Assembly: GCA_963729935.1 (NCBI GenBank)
Contig: CAVSPW010000002.1
Span: 1,240,001 to 1,304,000, forward strand
Direction of reading: 5' to 3'
From: CAIKMD01 sp963729935
GTDB lineage: Bacteria; Pseudomonadota; Alphaproteobacteria; ATCC43930; CGMCC-115725
DNA length: 64,000 bases
Position numbers and translations under genes: made by a program. Below are positions 15,052-23,227 of this stretch, piece by piece; position 1 is the stretch's first letter; each line of letters opens with the position of its first letter. The notes beneath the pieces are model-generated. The model worked only from the letters and a program-made list of their open reading frames with translations. It made no database searches and was not told the DNA's origin.

Positions 15052-15819
15052 TCAAGCGGCCCCCGCGAGGAAGGAATTGAGCTTTGCCGCGACTTCCTTG
15101 GGACGCTCGGTATGGAGGGCGTGCCCGGTCTGGGCGAGCGCATAAAGCTCGGCATTCTTCATCGGATTCATATAGGGCTCGGCGCAAGCGAAGGGGCATA
15201 TCTGGTCTTCCTTGCCCCAGATGAAGAGCGCCGGCACGTCAATGCGGTGAAGCCAATAGGGCAATTGCGGATTGTTGAGACGCGGATTCCACGCAAGCCG
15301 CGCCGCGGCGGCGCGATTCTGCAGTTGCACGTCGACATCGAGCGTCGGCAACTGCTTGATGCGCTCTTCGATGAGGCGGCGGTCGAAGAAACTGCGGCGC
15401 GCATGCTCTTCCGGCGTCCACAGAAAAATATCGCCGAAAGGAACCTCAGGCGAGCGCACGCCCGCCGGGGCAAGCAGGCTCACGGTCTTCAAGCGCGCGG
15501 TGTTCCGGACCGCGATCTCGGCGGCGGTCCACCCGCCCAAGGAATGGCCGACCAGATGAACGGCCTTCAAATTGAGCGCGTCGAGGAAATCGAGATAGAA
15601 GAAGGCGAGGTCGCCGACGCTCATCATCCAATCGGGAATTTTCGATCGGCCGAAGCCCGGATGTTCGGGTGCGATCACGCGTCGCGTTTGTGCCAAAATT
15701 TCGAGCAGCGGATACCAGTTGGCGCCGCCGGCTCCGTGCAGGAAGACAACCGGCTCGCCCTCGCCGCTCTCCATAACACGCAAGGTCTCGCCATTCACCT
15801 TGGCCGATGTTTCGCGCAT
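15052..15819 (-). CDS. Alpha/beta hydrolase
   Basis: 255 residues. Core motifs are VVFLHGAGGANWYPLLE (oxyanion hole), APEHPGFGRSKIPDW, nucleophile VGHSLGGWTAAE, acid in IWGKEDQICP and His in AQTGHALHTERPKEV. This resembles meta-cleavage product hydrolases and epoxide-hydrolase-like members, but the family is broad. ATG at 15819 is preceded by GGGGAGGA at eight bases. It is convergent with the binding-protein gene and divergent from the cysteine hydrolase gene at 15936. Substrate not visible. Confidence 0.82.
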   Translation of the reverse strand: MRETSAKVNGETLRVMESGEGEPVVFLHGAGGANWYPLLEILAQTRRVIAPEHPGFGRSKIPDWMMSVGDLAFFYLDFLDALNLKAVHLVGHSLGGWTAAEIAVRNTARLKTVSLLAPAGVRSPEVPFGDIFLWTPEEHARRSFFDRRLIEERIKQLPTLDVDVQLQNRAAAARLAWNPRLNNPQLPYWLHRIDVPALFIWGKEDQICPFACAEPYMNPMKNAELYALAQTGHALHTERPKEVAAKLNSFLAGAA

Positions 15820-15883
15820 GGCGGCGTCCTCCCCTGATACGGCGCGACGATAAAGACCGGGCAGGCCTGCTGCAAGAGCATCC

Positions 15884-15912
15884 TTGAGCACTGCCCGCGG
15901 CCGTCGCATACT
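15884..15912 (+). promoter_or_regulatory. Candidate promoter for the isochorismatase-like gene
   Basis: TTGAGC at 15884-15889 and CATACT at 15907-15912 with a 17-base spacer, each four of six consensus bases. It lies 24 bases before ATG 15936. Weak consensus evidence only. Confidence 0.35.
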
Positions 15913-15935
15913 TCGCGAAAGAGGAGAGCCCGCCC

Positions 15936-16646
15936 ATGCACAAGATCGATATCCCCCGCGCTGTGATCGACCGGGTTATCGCGCGGCGCGGCAAGGAGCA
16001 TGTCTACGACACGCTCGATCCGGCGCGCACAGCCCTCGTCATCATCGACTTGCAAAACGCCTGGCTGATGCCGGGCGTCGCCTTTGCCGAGCTACCCGCG
16101 GCGCGGGAGATCGTGCCCAACGTCAACCGCCTCGCCGCTTCGATGCGCGAGGCCGGCGGGACCGTGATCTGGGTGGTCACGACCTATGCGCCGGAGGTCG
16201 AAGAGAGCTGGTCCACCTATTACGGCATGTCCCTGCCGGCGCACGGCGCCAAGCGCAGCGCGGCGCTCACGCCGGGCGGCAAGGGCCATGAGATCTGGCC
16301 GGGCCTCGACGTGAAGCCCGGCGACCCGATCGTCGAGAAGCGGCGCTTCTCGGCCTTCATCCAGGGATCGAGCGATCTCGACAAGGTCTTGCGCGCGCGC
16401 AACATCGACACGCTCCTCATCACGGGCACCGTGACCGGCGTGTGCTGCGAATCGACGGCGCGCGATGCGATGATGCTCAACTACAAGGTGGTCATGGTCA
16501 CGGACGGCAATGCCGCCTATAGCGACGCCGAGCACAACGCCGCGCTGACCGCCTTCTACGCGAGCTTCGGCGACATCATGCCGACCGATCAGCTCATCGA
16601 GATCCTGGCGCAGGACGACAAGAAGCCGCGCCACGCCGCCGAGTGA
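15936..16646 (+). CDS. Isochorismatase-like cysteine hydrolase
   Basis: 236 residues. The catalytic Asp-Lys-Cys set is visible: Asp in LVIIDLQNAW, Lys in VEKRRFSAF and Cys in TGVCCESTARDA, preceded by a cis-peptide region ITGTVTGV. The family cleaves amides or vinyl ethers, including nicotinamide, N-carbamoylsarcosine, maleamate and isochorismate. The central segment SWSTYYGMSL is an insertion relative to short nicotinamidases. ATG at 15936 has GAGGAGAGC upstream. The stop abuts the stop of the UbiD gene on the other strand. Given the nearby hydroxylase and decarboxylase genes, a maleamate-type or carbamoyl amidase role is plausible but unproven. Confidence 0.85.
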   Translation: MHKIDIPRAVIDRVIARRGKEHVYDTLDPARTALVIIDLQNAWLMPGVAFAELPAAREIVPNVNRLAASMREAGGTVIWVVTTYAPEVEESWSTYYGMSLPAHGAKRSAALTPGGKGHEIWPGLDVKPGDPIVEKRRFSAFIQGSSDLDKVLRARNIDTLLITGTVTGVCCESTARDAMMLNYKVVMVTDGNAAYSDAEHNAALTAFYASFGDIMPTDQLIEILAQDDKKPRHAAE

Positions 16647-18281
16647 TCACTCCGGCTTGTCGGGCCGGAACTTGGTCTCGGGCTTCAGGCCCTTCTTGCG
16701 GTGCTGCTCGCTGATGCGGCCATTCTCGAGGTAGCGGCCGGTCGCAGCACGCTCGGCCGCTTGGTCCCATTCCGGCAGCCAATCCCCGAGCGAATAGCCG
16801 AACCACGGCGCCTCGGGGCGCAGCGGCGGCAGGCCGAGCTTCTCCCAGATCTTCTTGGCGCGCTCCATATATTCGCGCTTCGGCAGGGCAAGCGGCGGCA
16901 TGTCGCCTTTGGCCGTCGCGTCCATCAGCAAAGTCGAATCCTCGGCGGTGGCGGATTCGCGCTGCGGCCCGTGGCCCATGCCGCGATGCGGCACCGTGCG
17001 CACATCCTCGATGGGGTTCATGCGATAGGCCATCGCCCAAAGGATCGCATCGGCATTGTCGGGATCGATATCCTCGGAAACCGCGATGGTAATCTTGCCC
17101 ATATCGCCCTTGAAGAAGGCGGCGCCTTCGAGCGCGCGCCAGATCTCGGTGCGCGGCGTGCCCTTCGCGACCGAGATCACGGTAACACGCAAGAGGCCCG
17201 TCAGCTTCTCATGCAAGGAGACGCGCTTCACGCCCTTGATCCCGAGCGTGTCGCGCAAATGAGTCAAGAACAAGGGCTCGTAGGAGACGCGCTTGATCAC
17301 GCTCGATTCCGACGGCGCGACTTGGCTGATATAGGAGGGAATGATGGCGTCGCGGCGATGCGTGATCGCCGTGACGCGCATCGGCATGTTGTATTCCTCG
17401 AGCGCGATATGGCCATGGCTCTCGCCGAACGGGGCTTCGGGCTCGAGATATTCGGTGTCGATCAGTCCTTCAATCACGACTTCGGCCTCGGCCGGCACCA
17501 GCAGATCGACCGTGCGCGCACGCACCACATTGATCGGCGCGCCCGCAAGCCCGCCCGCGACCTTAAACTCATCCATGTCGAGCGGCAGCTTCTGCGGCCC
17601 CATGAAAGCGACATAGGGCGGGCAACCGAGCACGATCGCGCAAGGCATCGTCTTGTCGCCGCGCTTTTGATGCTTCAGATAATGCTGATAGCCGCCGGCC
17701 CCGCCGACCCGCGTTGCCATGCGGACGACCAGACGATCCGGCGCTTTGAGCGCCGCGCGATAGGTGCCCATGTTCTGGACGAGGGTCTCGGGATCGCGGG
17801 TGATGACGTTGGTGGCCGTCAGGGTCGGCGCGCTGTCGAAGCCGGGTGTCGAGATCGGGATCGGCAGCATGTCGAGCCCGTTTCCCTCGCCTTGAAGCGC
17901 GGCGCCCTCGATCACCACCTCGTGGCACACGGCCTCGTTGACGATGCGCGGCTCGACCGGGTTGGCGATCGCGCGCTCCCATTTCGCCTCGATCTCCTCG
18001 ACCGGCGCGCCCATGCCAGTGCTGTAGATCGCCCGGTTGGCGGCGATCGCACCCACCACCACGGGCATATCGTATTTGCGGCCCCGGCCATCGACGATGT
18101 TGGTGAAGAGAAAGGCCTTGCGGTCGGCCTCCGGCAGTCCGCCGACGAATTCCCAACGCACCAACGGGTGTAGCTCCGAATCCTTGTCGATCTTCTCGTC
18201 GACCGTGACGAGCAGCCCCTTCTTCTTGAGCGCCGCCAGATGATCGTGCAGATCCGGATAGGCCCGCGCGGCCTGGGTCAC
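16647..18281 (-). CDS. UbiD family decarboxylase
   Basis: 544 residues, in the range of UbiD/phenolic acid decarboxylases that use prenylated FMN for reversible (de)carboxylation of aromatic or alpha,beta-unsaturated acids. Visible blocks include YPDLHDHLAALKKKGLLVTV at the N-terminus, TATNVITRDPETLVQNMGTY, ALKAPDRLVVRMATRVGGAG, VLGCPPYVAFMGPQKLPLDM and EAPFGESHGHI, which carries the conserved acidic residue, then the C-terminal EDIDPDNADAILWAMAYRM. Start is GTG at 18281, giving a GTGA overlap with the stop of the upstream amidohydrolase, a sign of translational coupling. The prFMN synthase UbiX is not nearby. Substrate presumably an aromatic acid; not proven. Confidence 0.9.
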   Translation of the reverse strand: MTQAARAYPDLHDHLAALKKKGLLVTVDEKIDKDSELHPLVRWEFVGGLPEADRKAFLFTNIVDGRGRKYDMPVVVGAIAANRAIYSTGMGAPVEEIEAKWERAIANPVEPRIVNEAVCHEVVIEGAALQGEGNGLDMLPIPISTPGFDSAPTLTATNVITRDPETLVQNMGTYRAALKAPDRLVVRMATRVGGAGGYQHYLKHQKRGDKTMPCAIVLGCPPYVAFMGPQKLPLDMDEFKVAGGLAGAPINVVRARTVDLLVPAEAEVVIEGLIDTEYLEPEAPFGESHGHIALEEYNMPMRVTAITHRRDAIIPSYISQVAPSESSVIKRVSYEPLFLTHLRDTLGIKGVKRVSLHEKLTGLLRVTVISVAKGTPRTEIWRALEGAAFFKGDMGKITIAVSEDIDPDNADAILWAMAYRMNPIEDVRTVPHRGMGHGPQRESATAEDSTLLMDATAKGDMPPLALPKREYMERAKKIWEKLGLPPLRPEAPWFGYSLGDWLPEWDQAAERAATGRYLENGRISEQHRKKGLKPETKFRPDKPE

Positions 18282-19279
18282 GACGACGCTCCGCAATCGC
18301 AATCGATGTGGAAGATGCGCGCAGCCGTGTCCCCGAGGATGGCGTTGCGCTCGGCCTTGCTCAACGGCGTGTCCTCGACGACTTTCACGGGATCGGGATC
18401 GCCGATCGGGAAGGGGAAGTCCGAGCCGAGGCAAACCTTGTCGCCGCCCGCGACATCGACGAGGTAGCGCAGCGCCCGCGGCTCGAACAGGACGGAATCG
18501 AAATAGAGGCGCCGAAACTCGGCCTCGGCATCGGCGTATTCGCCCTTGTGAATGGCGTTGTTGCGCTTGAAGCGGCCAAGCGCGAAAGGCAGCGCCGCGC
18601 CGCCATGCGAGATCACCAGATTCATGCCGGGATAGCGCGTGAGATGCCCGGCGAAGAGCAGCCGCGCCAGCGCGATCGAGGTGTCGGCGACGCGGCCGAC
18701 CGCGTTCATCAGATCGTAATCGTTCACGCGATCGTCGCCGCAGACGAACATGGGATGGACGAAGAGCGTCGCCTTGTGCGCCGAACACGCCTCCCAGAAA
18801 GGATTGAGATCGGGATCGTCGAGCTTGCCGAGCTGGCCCTTGGGCTGGGTCCCGATCATGACGCCATGGAAACCCTGTCCGAGCGCTTCTTCCAGCACCT
18901 GCGCCGCGAGGACCCCGCTCTGCAATGGCACGCAGGCCAGAGGCGCGAGCGAAGGCAGCTTCTTGATGTCCTTCAAGGTGCACTCGTTCATGAAACGGCA
19001 CCAATCCGCGCCTTCCTCGGGAGGCAGCTCATAGCCGAAAATATCGAGCCAGCTTCCGACCAGTTGGCAATCGACGCGCGCCTTGCCGAGCCATTCCTTG
19101 CGTTTGTCGAGATCGACCAAAAGCGGCCCGACCGGCCGCGTCGGCGCCAGACCGCCGAAAACGAAGCGCATCCCGGGCTTGTCGTTGATCACCTTGACCG
19201 AAGGGAAAAGCCGGCGCTGCGCGGCGAGTCCTTCGAGGAAGGAAGCGGGGACGTAATGGCCATGCGTGTCGATGATCAA
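18278..19279 (-). CDS. Metal-dependent amidohydrolase / decarboxylase (ACMSD-like)
   Basis: 333 residues. TIM-barrel amidohydrolase_2 ligands are present: His6 and His8 in IDTHGHYVP, a middle His in FVHPMFVCG, His in VISHGGAALPF and Asp in CLGSDFPFPIGDP. This matches the aminocarboxymuconate-semialdehyde decarboxylase (ACMSD)/resorcylate decarboxylase branch, zinc or manganese enzymes acting on ring-cleavage products or phenolic acids. It lies 10 bp after the molybdenum hydroxylase large subunit gene, on the same strand, and overlaps the UbiD gene. The run CoxM-CoxS-CoxL-amidohydrolase-UbiD is therefore probably one operon. It is not closely similar to the five amidohydrolases of 26.9-37.8 kb. 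Confidence 0.88.
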   Translation of the reverse strand: MIIDTHGHYVPASFLEGLAAQRRLFPSVKVINDKPGMRFVFGGLAPTRPVGPLLVDLDKRKEWLGKARVDCQLVGSWLDIFGYELPPEEGADWCRFMNECTLKDIKKLPSLAPLACVPLQSGVLAAQVLEEALGQGFHGVMIGTQPKGQLGKLDDPDLNPFWEACSAHKATLFVHPMFVCGDDRVNDYDLMNAVGRVADTSIALARLLFAGHLTRYPGMNLVISHGGAALPFALGRFKRNNAIHKGEYADAEAEFRRLYFDSVLFEPRALRYLVDVAGGDKVCLGSDFPFPIGDPDPVKVVEDTPLSKAERNAILGDTAARIFHIDCDCGASS

Positions 19280-19289
19280 GTGAACCTCC

Positions 19290-21695
19290 TCATTTCTCTT
19301 CTTGCATCTTGCGTTCGACCGTCGCGATCAGATCGCTCAACAGCGCGGGTGTCATCGGCAATTCGGCGATGGTCAGCCCCAACGGCGCCAGAGCGTCATT
19401 GACCGCGCAGGATATGGCGGCCGGCGCGCCGAGATAGCCCGCCTCGCCCGATCCCTTCTGCCCGAAAGCCGTCAACGGCGAAGGCGTGCAGTGATCGACG
19501 ACGGTGATGTCCGGCACTTCATGCGCCGAGGGAATGAGATAGTCCATGAACGTGCCGCTTAGAAATTGTCCGGTCTCATCATAGCGGAAACGCTCATAAA
19601 GCGCCGCGCCGATCCCATGGGCGATGCCGCCATAGGTCATGCCATGGACGATGTCGGGGTTGATCATCGTGCCGCAATCATGGCCCACCAGATAGGGCCC
19701 GAGGGCCACCTGACCGGTGATGCGATCGATCTCGGCATAGACGACATGGGTCTCGAAGGCGTAGCAGGGATACATCTGCACGCGGCCATCGGGCGTCGGC
19801 AGGGTCCCTCCGGTCGGGACTTCGAGAACGTGCGTCGCCTGGAGCCCCGGCTCCATGCCGGCGGGCAATTCGTGGAATTTGCGGTGCGCGATCTCCGCGA
19901 TCGCCTCCCACGAAATCTTTTGCGCCGGATCGCGGCGCAAGCATACTTCGCCGTCATGGTACTCGACCGCGTCGGCGGCGACGCCCAGCTTCTTGGCGCC
20001 GATGGCGATGACGGCTTCCTTGAGCTTTTTCGCGGCGCCCGCCGCGGCCCCGCCCAGCATGATGGCCATGCGGCTGCCGACCGGGCTGTTCGAGGGCAGC
20101 GCCGTCAGCGAATCCGCGTGGACGACGCGGATGCTCTCGGGATCGCGCTCCAGCACTTCGCCGACGACGGTCGCGGCCAAGGTTTCATGACCTTGGCCCG
20201 AAGACGAGGTGTTCATCGAGACGACGACGGCGCCGTAGAGATCGACTTTGATCGAGCACGCCTCCATCCAGGTCGTGGTCTCGTTCTTGGGATTGAAGAG
20301 CGGCTCGAAAGCGGAATTGCCGCCCGAAGGCTCGAGGCAGCAGGCGACGCCGATGCCAGCAAGCCTGCCCGCTTCGCGCGCGGAATCGCGCCGGCGCAGC
20401 AATTCGGAATGTCCCGCCGCCGCCAGCGCCTTGTCGAGGACCTGGTGATAATCGCCGCTGTCATAGGTGCTGCCCGAGGGGATGGTGTAGGGAAATTCTT
20501 CCTTGCGGATGAGATTGCGGCGACGCAATTCGATGCGATCCATCCCGAGCCGCGCGGCGATGCGATCGATCGTCGTCTCGAGCGCGAAATTCGTCGGCGA
20601 TTGGCCGAAGCCGCGCACGGCTTCTTGCGGCGTCTTGTTGGTGGTGACGCTGATCGCCTCGTATTCGACGCTGTTGACGCGATAGGGGCCGCAGATCGCG
20701 CCGACCGGCTTGCCCAATTGCAGAGGCGCGCGTCCGGCATGCGCGCCGCAATCGTCGAGCGCGCGGATCTTCAGGGAGCGAACGATGCCCTCCGCGGTGA
20801 ACGCGGCTTCGATGTCGAAGATGCGGTCGGGGCCCTGCGCGTCGCCGCCGCGCATGTTCTCGAGCCGGTCCTCCGCCAGCCGCACCGGCACGCCGAGGCG
20901 GCGCGCGAGATAGCCGGCGAGGATCGAATGCTTCAGGCCGCGCTTCACGCCGTAGGAGCCGCCGACATCGACGTCGAAATGGACCCGGACCGCGTTCCCC
21001 GGCATGCGCAAGGCGCGTGCAAGCTGATCGGGATATTTCGGCATCTGAATCGACGCCCAGATGTCGAGCAATTGGTTCGCGTGGTTCCAGCTTGCGACGA
21101 CGCCGAAGGTCTCGATCGGCACGGTCGAGCTGCGGTGCCAGCGCGCGCGCAAGGAAACGCCGTGATCGGCGACGGCGAAATCGGCGGCAACCGGTCCCCA
21201 GGTCCATTTATGGCGGAACAACACGTTCGAGCCATGATCGGGATGAACCAAGGGCGCGTCCGGCAGGATCGCCTGCTCCGGATCGGTCACCGGCACGAGC
21301 GGCTCGTAATCGACCTCGACCAGCTCGGCCGCATCCTCGGCGATCGCTCGGCTTTCGGCGACGATTGCCGCCACCCATTCGCCGACATAGCGCGTCATGC
21401 CATGCGCCAACGGATAGCGGCGCAGTTTCGGCGCATCGAGGCCGCTCATCATCGGATCGGTCGCCGCGGCCAGATCGGCACCGGTCACCACCGCGTATAC
21501 GCCCGGCAATGCCAACGCGGCCTTGGCGTCGATGCGGCGAAGGCGCGCGAAGGGATAGGGGCTCGCCACGAGCGCGACATGCAGCATGCCGGGCAATGAC
21601 ACATCGGCGACAAAGCGCCCGGAACCGGCGAGGAAGCGGCGATCCTCCTTCGCACGGCGTTTTTTTGCGATATAGCGGAAGCCCGGCTCAGCCAT
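19290..21695 (-). CDS. Molybdenum hydroxylase large subunit (CoxL/xanthine dehydrogenase family)
   Basis: 801 residues, the normal length for the molybdopterin-cytosine-dinucleotide subunit of aerobic CO dehydrogenase-type enzymes. The N-terminal a/b domain begins KKRRAKEDRRFLAGSGRFV. Around residues 357-366 it reads QEAVRGFGQS instead of the Cys-containing VAYRCSFR loop of true CO dehydrogenase, so this is a form II or other aromatic/heterocycle hydroxylase. The C-terminal active-site Glu lies in GQKGSGEAGYLGAP. These enzymes insert an oxygen from water into an aza-ring or aldehyde. ATG at 21695 overlaps the end of the small subunit gene by 8 bp. Partners follow the usual M-S-L order. Confidence 0.92.
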   Translation of the reverse strand: MAEPGFRYIAKKRRAKEDRRFLAGSGRFVADVSLPGMLHVALVASPYPFARLRRIDAKAALALPGVYAVVTGADLAAATDPMMSGLDAPKLRRYPLAHGMTRYVGEWVAAIVAESRAIAEDAAELVEVDYEPLVPVTDPEQAILPDAPLVHPDHGSNVLFRHKWTWGPVAADFAVADHGVSLRARWHRSSTVPIETFGVVASWNHANQLLDIWASIQMPKYPDQLARALRMPGNAVRVHFDVDVGGSYGVKRGLKHSILAGYLARRLGVPVRLAEDRLENMRGGDAQGPDRIFDIEAAFTAEGIVRSLKIRALDDCGAHAGRAPLQLGKPVGAICGPYRVNSVEYEAISVTTNKTPQEAVRGFGQSPTNFALETTIDRIAARLGMDRIELRRRNLIRKEEFPYTIPSGSTYDSGDYHQVLDKALAAAGHSELLRRRDSAREAGRLAGIGVACCLEPSGGNSAFEPLFNPKNETTTWMEACSIKVDLYGAVVVSMNTSSSGQGHETLAATVVGEVLERDPESIRVVHADSLTALPSNSPVGSRMAIMLGGAAAGAAKKLKEAVIAIGAKKLGVAADAVEYHDGEVCLRRDPAQKISWEAIAEIAHRKFHELPAGMEPGLQATHVLEVPTGGTLPTPDGRVQMYPCYAFETHVVYAEIDRITGQVALGPYLVGHDCGTMINPDIVHGMTYGGIAHGIGAALYERFRYDETGQFLSGTFMDYLIPSAHEVPDITVVDHCTPSPLTAFGQKGSGEAGYLGAPAAISCAVNDALAPLGLTIAELPMTPALLSDLIATVERKMQEEK

Positions 21696-22191
21696 GGCGC
21701 GGCGCCGGTTGGTTGAGACCGCTCAAACGCTCGGCGGCGAGCTTCACCGCATCGACGATCTGCTTGTAGCCGGTGCAACGGCAAAGGTTTCCCCCGATGG
21801 CCTCGCGGATGTCTTCTTCCGACGGCGCGGCCTCTTTCATCAAAAGCGCCTGCGCAGCGATCAGCATGCCGGGCGTGCAGAAACCGCACTGCAAGGCATG
21901 GGCCTCCCAGAAGCAATCCTGCAACACGCTCAGCGCGCCGGGCTCGGGCGTCAGCCCTTCGACCGTCGTGATCGTGGCGCCGTCGGCCTGCACCGCGAAC
22001 ATCAGGCAGGAGCGGATCGGCCGTCCGTCGAGCAGGATCGAGCAGGCGCCGCACACGCCGTGCTCGCAGCCCGTATGCGTGCCGGTGAGACGCAGCTCGT
22101 CACGCAGGAAATCGACCAAGGTTTGACGCGCGGAAACCTGGGCGCGATGGAGACGGCCGTTGACGGTGAGCGAAATTTCGTGCCGCGACAT
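21688..22191 (-). CDS. Molybdenum hydroxylase [2Fe-2S] small subunit (CoxS type)
   Basis: 167 residues. The N-terminal plant-type ferredoxin cluster is GCEHGVCGACSILLDG with a final Cys in PIRSCLMF. The C-terminal four-helix domain carries the second cluster in QCGFCTPGM and GNLCRCTGYKQI. All eight Cys ligands are present. It passes electrons from the molybdenum site to the FAD subunit. ATG at 22191 was chosen by homology to family starts (SRHEISLTVNG); codons further upstream belong to the CoxM frame's shadow. The start lies 1 bp after the stop of the FAD subunit gene. Confidence 0.93.
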   Translation of the reverse strand: MSRHEISLTVNGRLHRAQVSARQTLVDFLRDELRLTGTHTGCEHGVCGACSILLDGRPIRSCLMFAVQADGATITTVEGLTPEPGALSVLQDCFWEAHALQCGFCTPGMLIAAQALLMKEAAPSEEDIREAIGGNLCRCTGYKQIVDAVKLAAERLSGLNQPAPRHG

Positions 22192-22192
22192 G

Positions 22193-23077
22193 CTAAGCCT
22201 TCGCCGCCAAGGCATCGTCGCGCGCCGCCGCGATGGCGCGCGCCGCCAGCGCGCCGGCGACACGTCGGCGGTAATCCGCCGAGGCATGAACATCGGCAAG
22301 CGGGTCGATTGCCGCTTCGACATCGCGCATCGCCGTCCCAAGGTCGCGCGCATCGAGGCGCGTGCCGACGAGGCGCTGAGCGGCAGCGCCGATACGCCGG
22401 GGCACGGGCTCGGCGCCGCCGATGGCGAGCGCCAGGCGGCGGCAGACGCCATCTGAGTCGAGGACGAGCTGGCACGATGCGGCGACGAGCGCGAAATCGC
22501 TCCGCCGCACGCTCATTTCTTGGAAGCCGGTGCCAAGCCGCCCCTTGTCGCGCCACGCGGGAAAGCGCGCGCGCGTCAGGCATTCCTCGGGCGACAGCGA
22601 GGTGGTCATCGCGCCGAGAAAGAATTCCGCGATCGGGATCGTTCGTTCGCCCTTGGTCGAGCGCACGATGAGCTCGGCATCGAGGGTGCAAGCCACCAGC
22701 CCGATTTCGGCGGCGGGATCGGCATTGGCGAGACTCCCGCCGATGGTGCCGCGATTACGGGTCTGCGGATGGCCAACCATTTTCAATGCTCTGACGAGCA
22801 GCGGCGCGCGGCGCGCCAGCGCGGCATCGGCGATCGCATCGGCTTGGCGGGTAGCAGCGCCGATCGTCACGGCCTCGGCCTCCTCCGTGATCCCCTGGAG
22901 CTCGCCGATGCCGGCGATATCGACGACCAGCGCCGGCCGCGCGAGCCGCATCACCAGCAGCGGAACGAGCGTCTGTCCGCCGGCAATGATCTTGCCTTCG
23001 CCGCCCGCACCGTCGAGCAGACGGCAGACTTCTGCAACCGTGCCGGCGCGCGCATAATCGAATTCGGCAGCCTTCAT
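22193..23077 (-). CDS. Molybdenum hydroxylase FAD-binding subunit (CoxM type)
   Basis: 294 residues. The FAD-binding motifs of the family are present: KIIAGGQTLVPLLVMRLA near the N-terminus and GHPQTRNRGTIGGSLANADP about residue 110. The C-terminal CO dehydrogenase flavoprotein domain follows. It accepts electrons from the iron-sulphur subunit. ATG at 23077 (KAAEFDYARAG) fits family N-termini. The gene is first in the coxMSL-amidohydrolase-ubiD run, with 150 bp of upstream DNA after the flavin monooxygenase gene, so the operon promoter is probably there or further upstream. Confidence 0.92.
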   Translation of the reverse strand: MKAAEFDYARAGTVAEVCRLLDGAGGEGKIIAGGQTLVPLLVMRLARPALVVDIAGIGELQGITEEAEAVTIGAATRQADAIADAALARRAPLLVRALKMVGHPQTRNRGTIGGSLANADPAAEIGLVACTLDAELIVRSTKGERTIPIAEFFLGAMTTSLSPEECLTRARFPAWRDKGRLGTGFQEMSVRRSDFALVAASCQLVLDSDGVCRRLALAIGGAEPVPRRIGAAAQRLVGTRLDARDLGTAMRDVEAAIDPLADVHASADYRRRVAGALAARAIAAARDDALAAKA

Positions 23078-23227
23078 CAGCTTATTCTGGCATCGGCCAT
23101 GGGACGCTTGACGGGCAGCTCGCGGCACCGGCCGGCGCGCCGCATGTCGCCGATCTCGCCTCGAGCCAATTCGAAAGGAGGGATTTGGCGGTCACAACGG
23201 TCTTTATTACACGCCAGGAAGGGGCGC

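Noticed and set aside
19566..21599. Plus-strand open frame of 677 codons
   Set aside because: Antisense to the molybdenum hydroxylase large subunit; composition is only that of the complementary strand.
19290..23077. Aerobic carbon monoxide dehydrogenase
   Set aside because: The gene order matches, but the large subunit has AVRGFGQ in place of the Cys-bearing loop needed for CO oxidation.
23078..23227. Promoter TTGTGA-N17-TCGAAT before coxM
   Set aside because: The -10 match is poor, and other pairings are as good; not listed as a feature.
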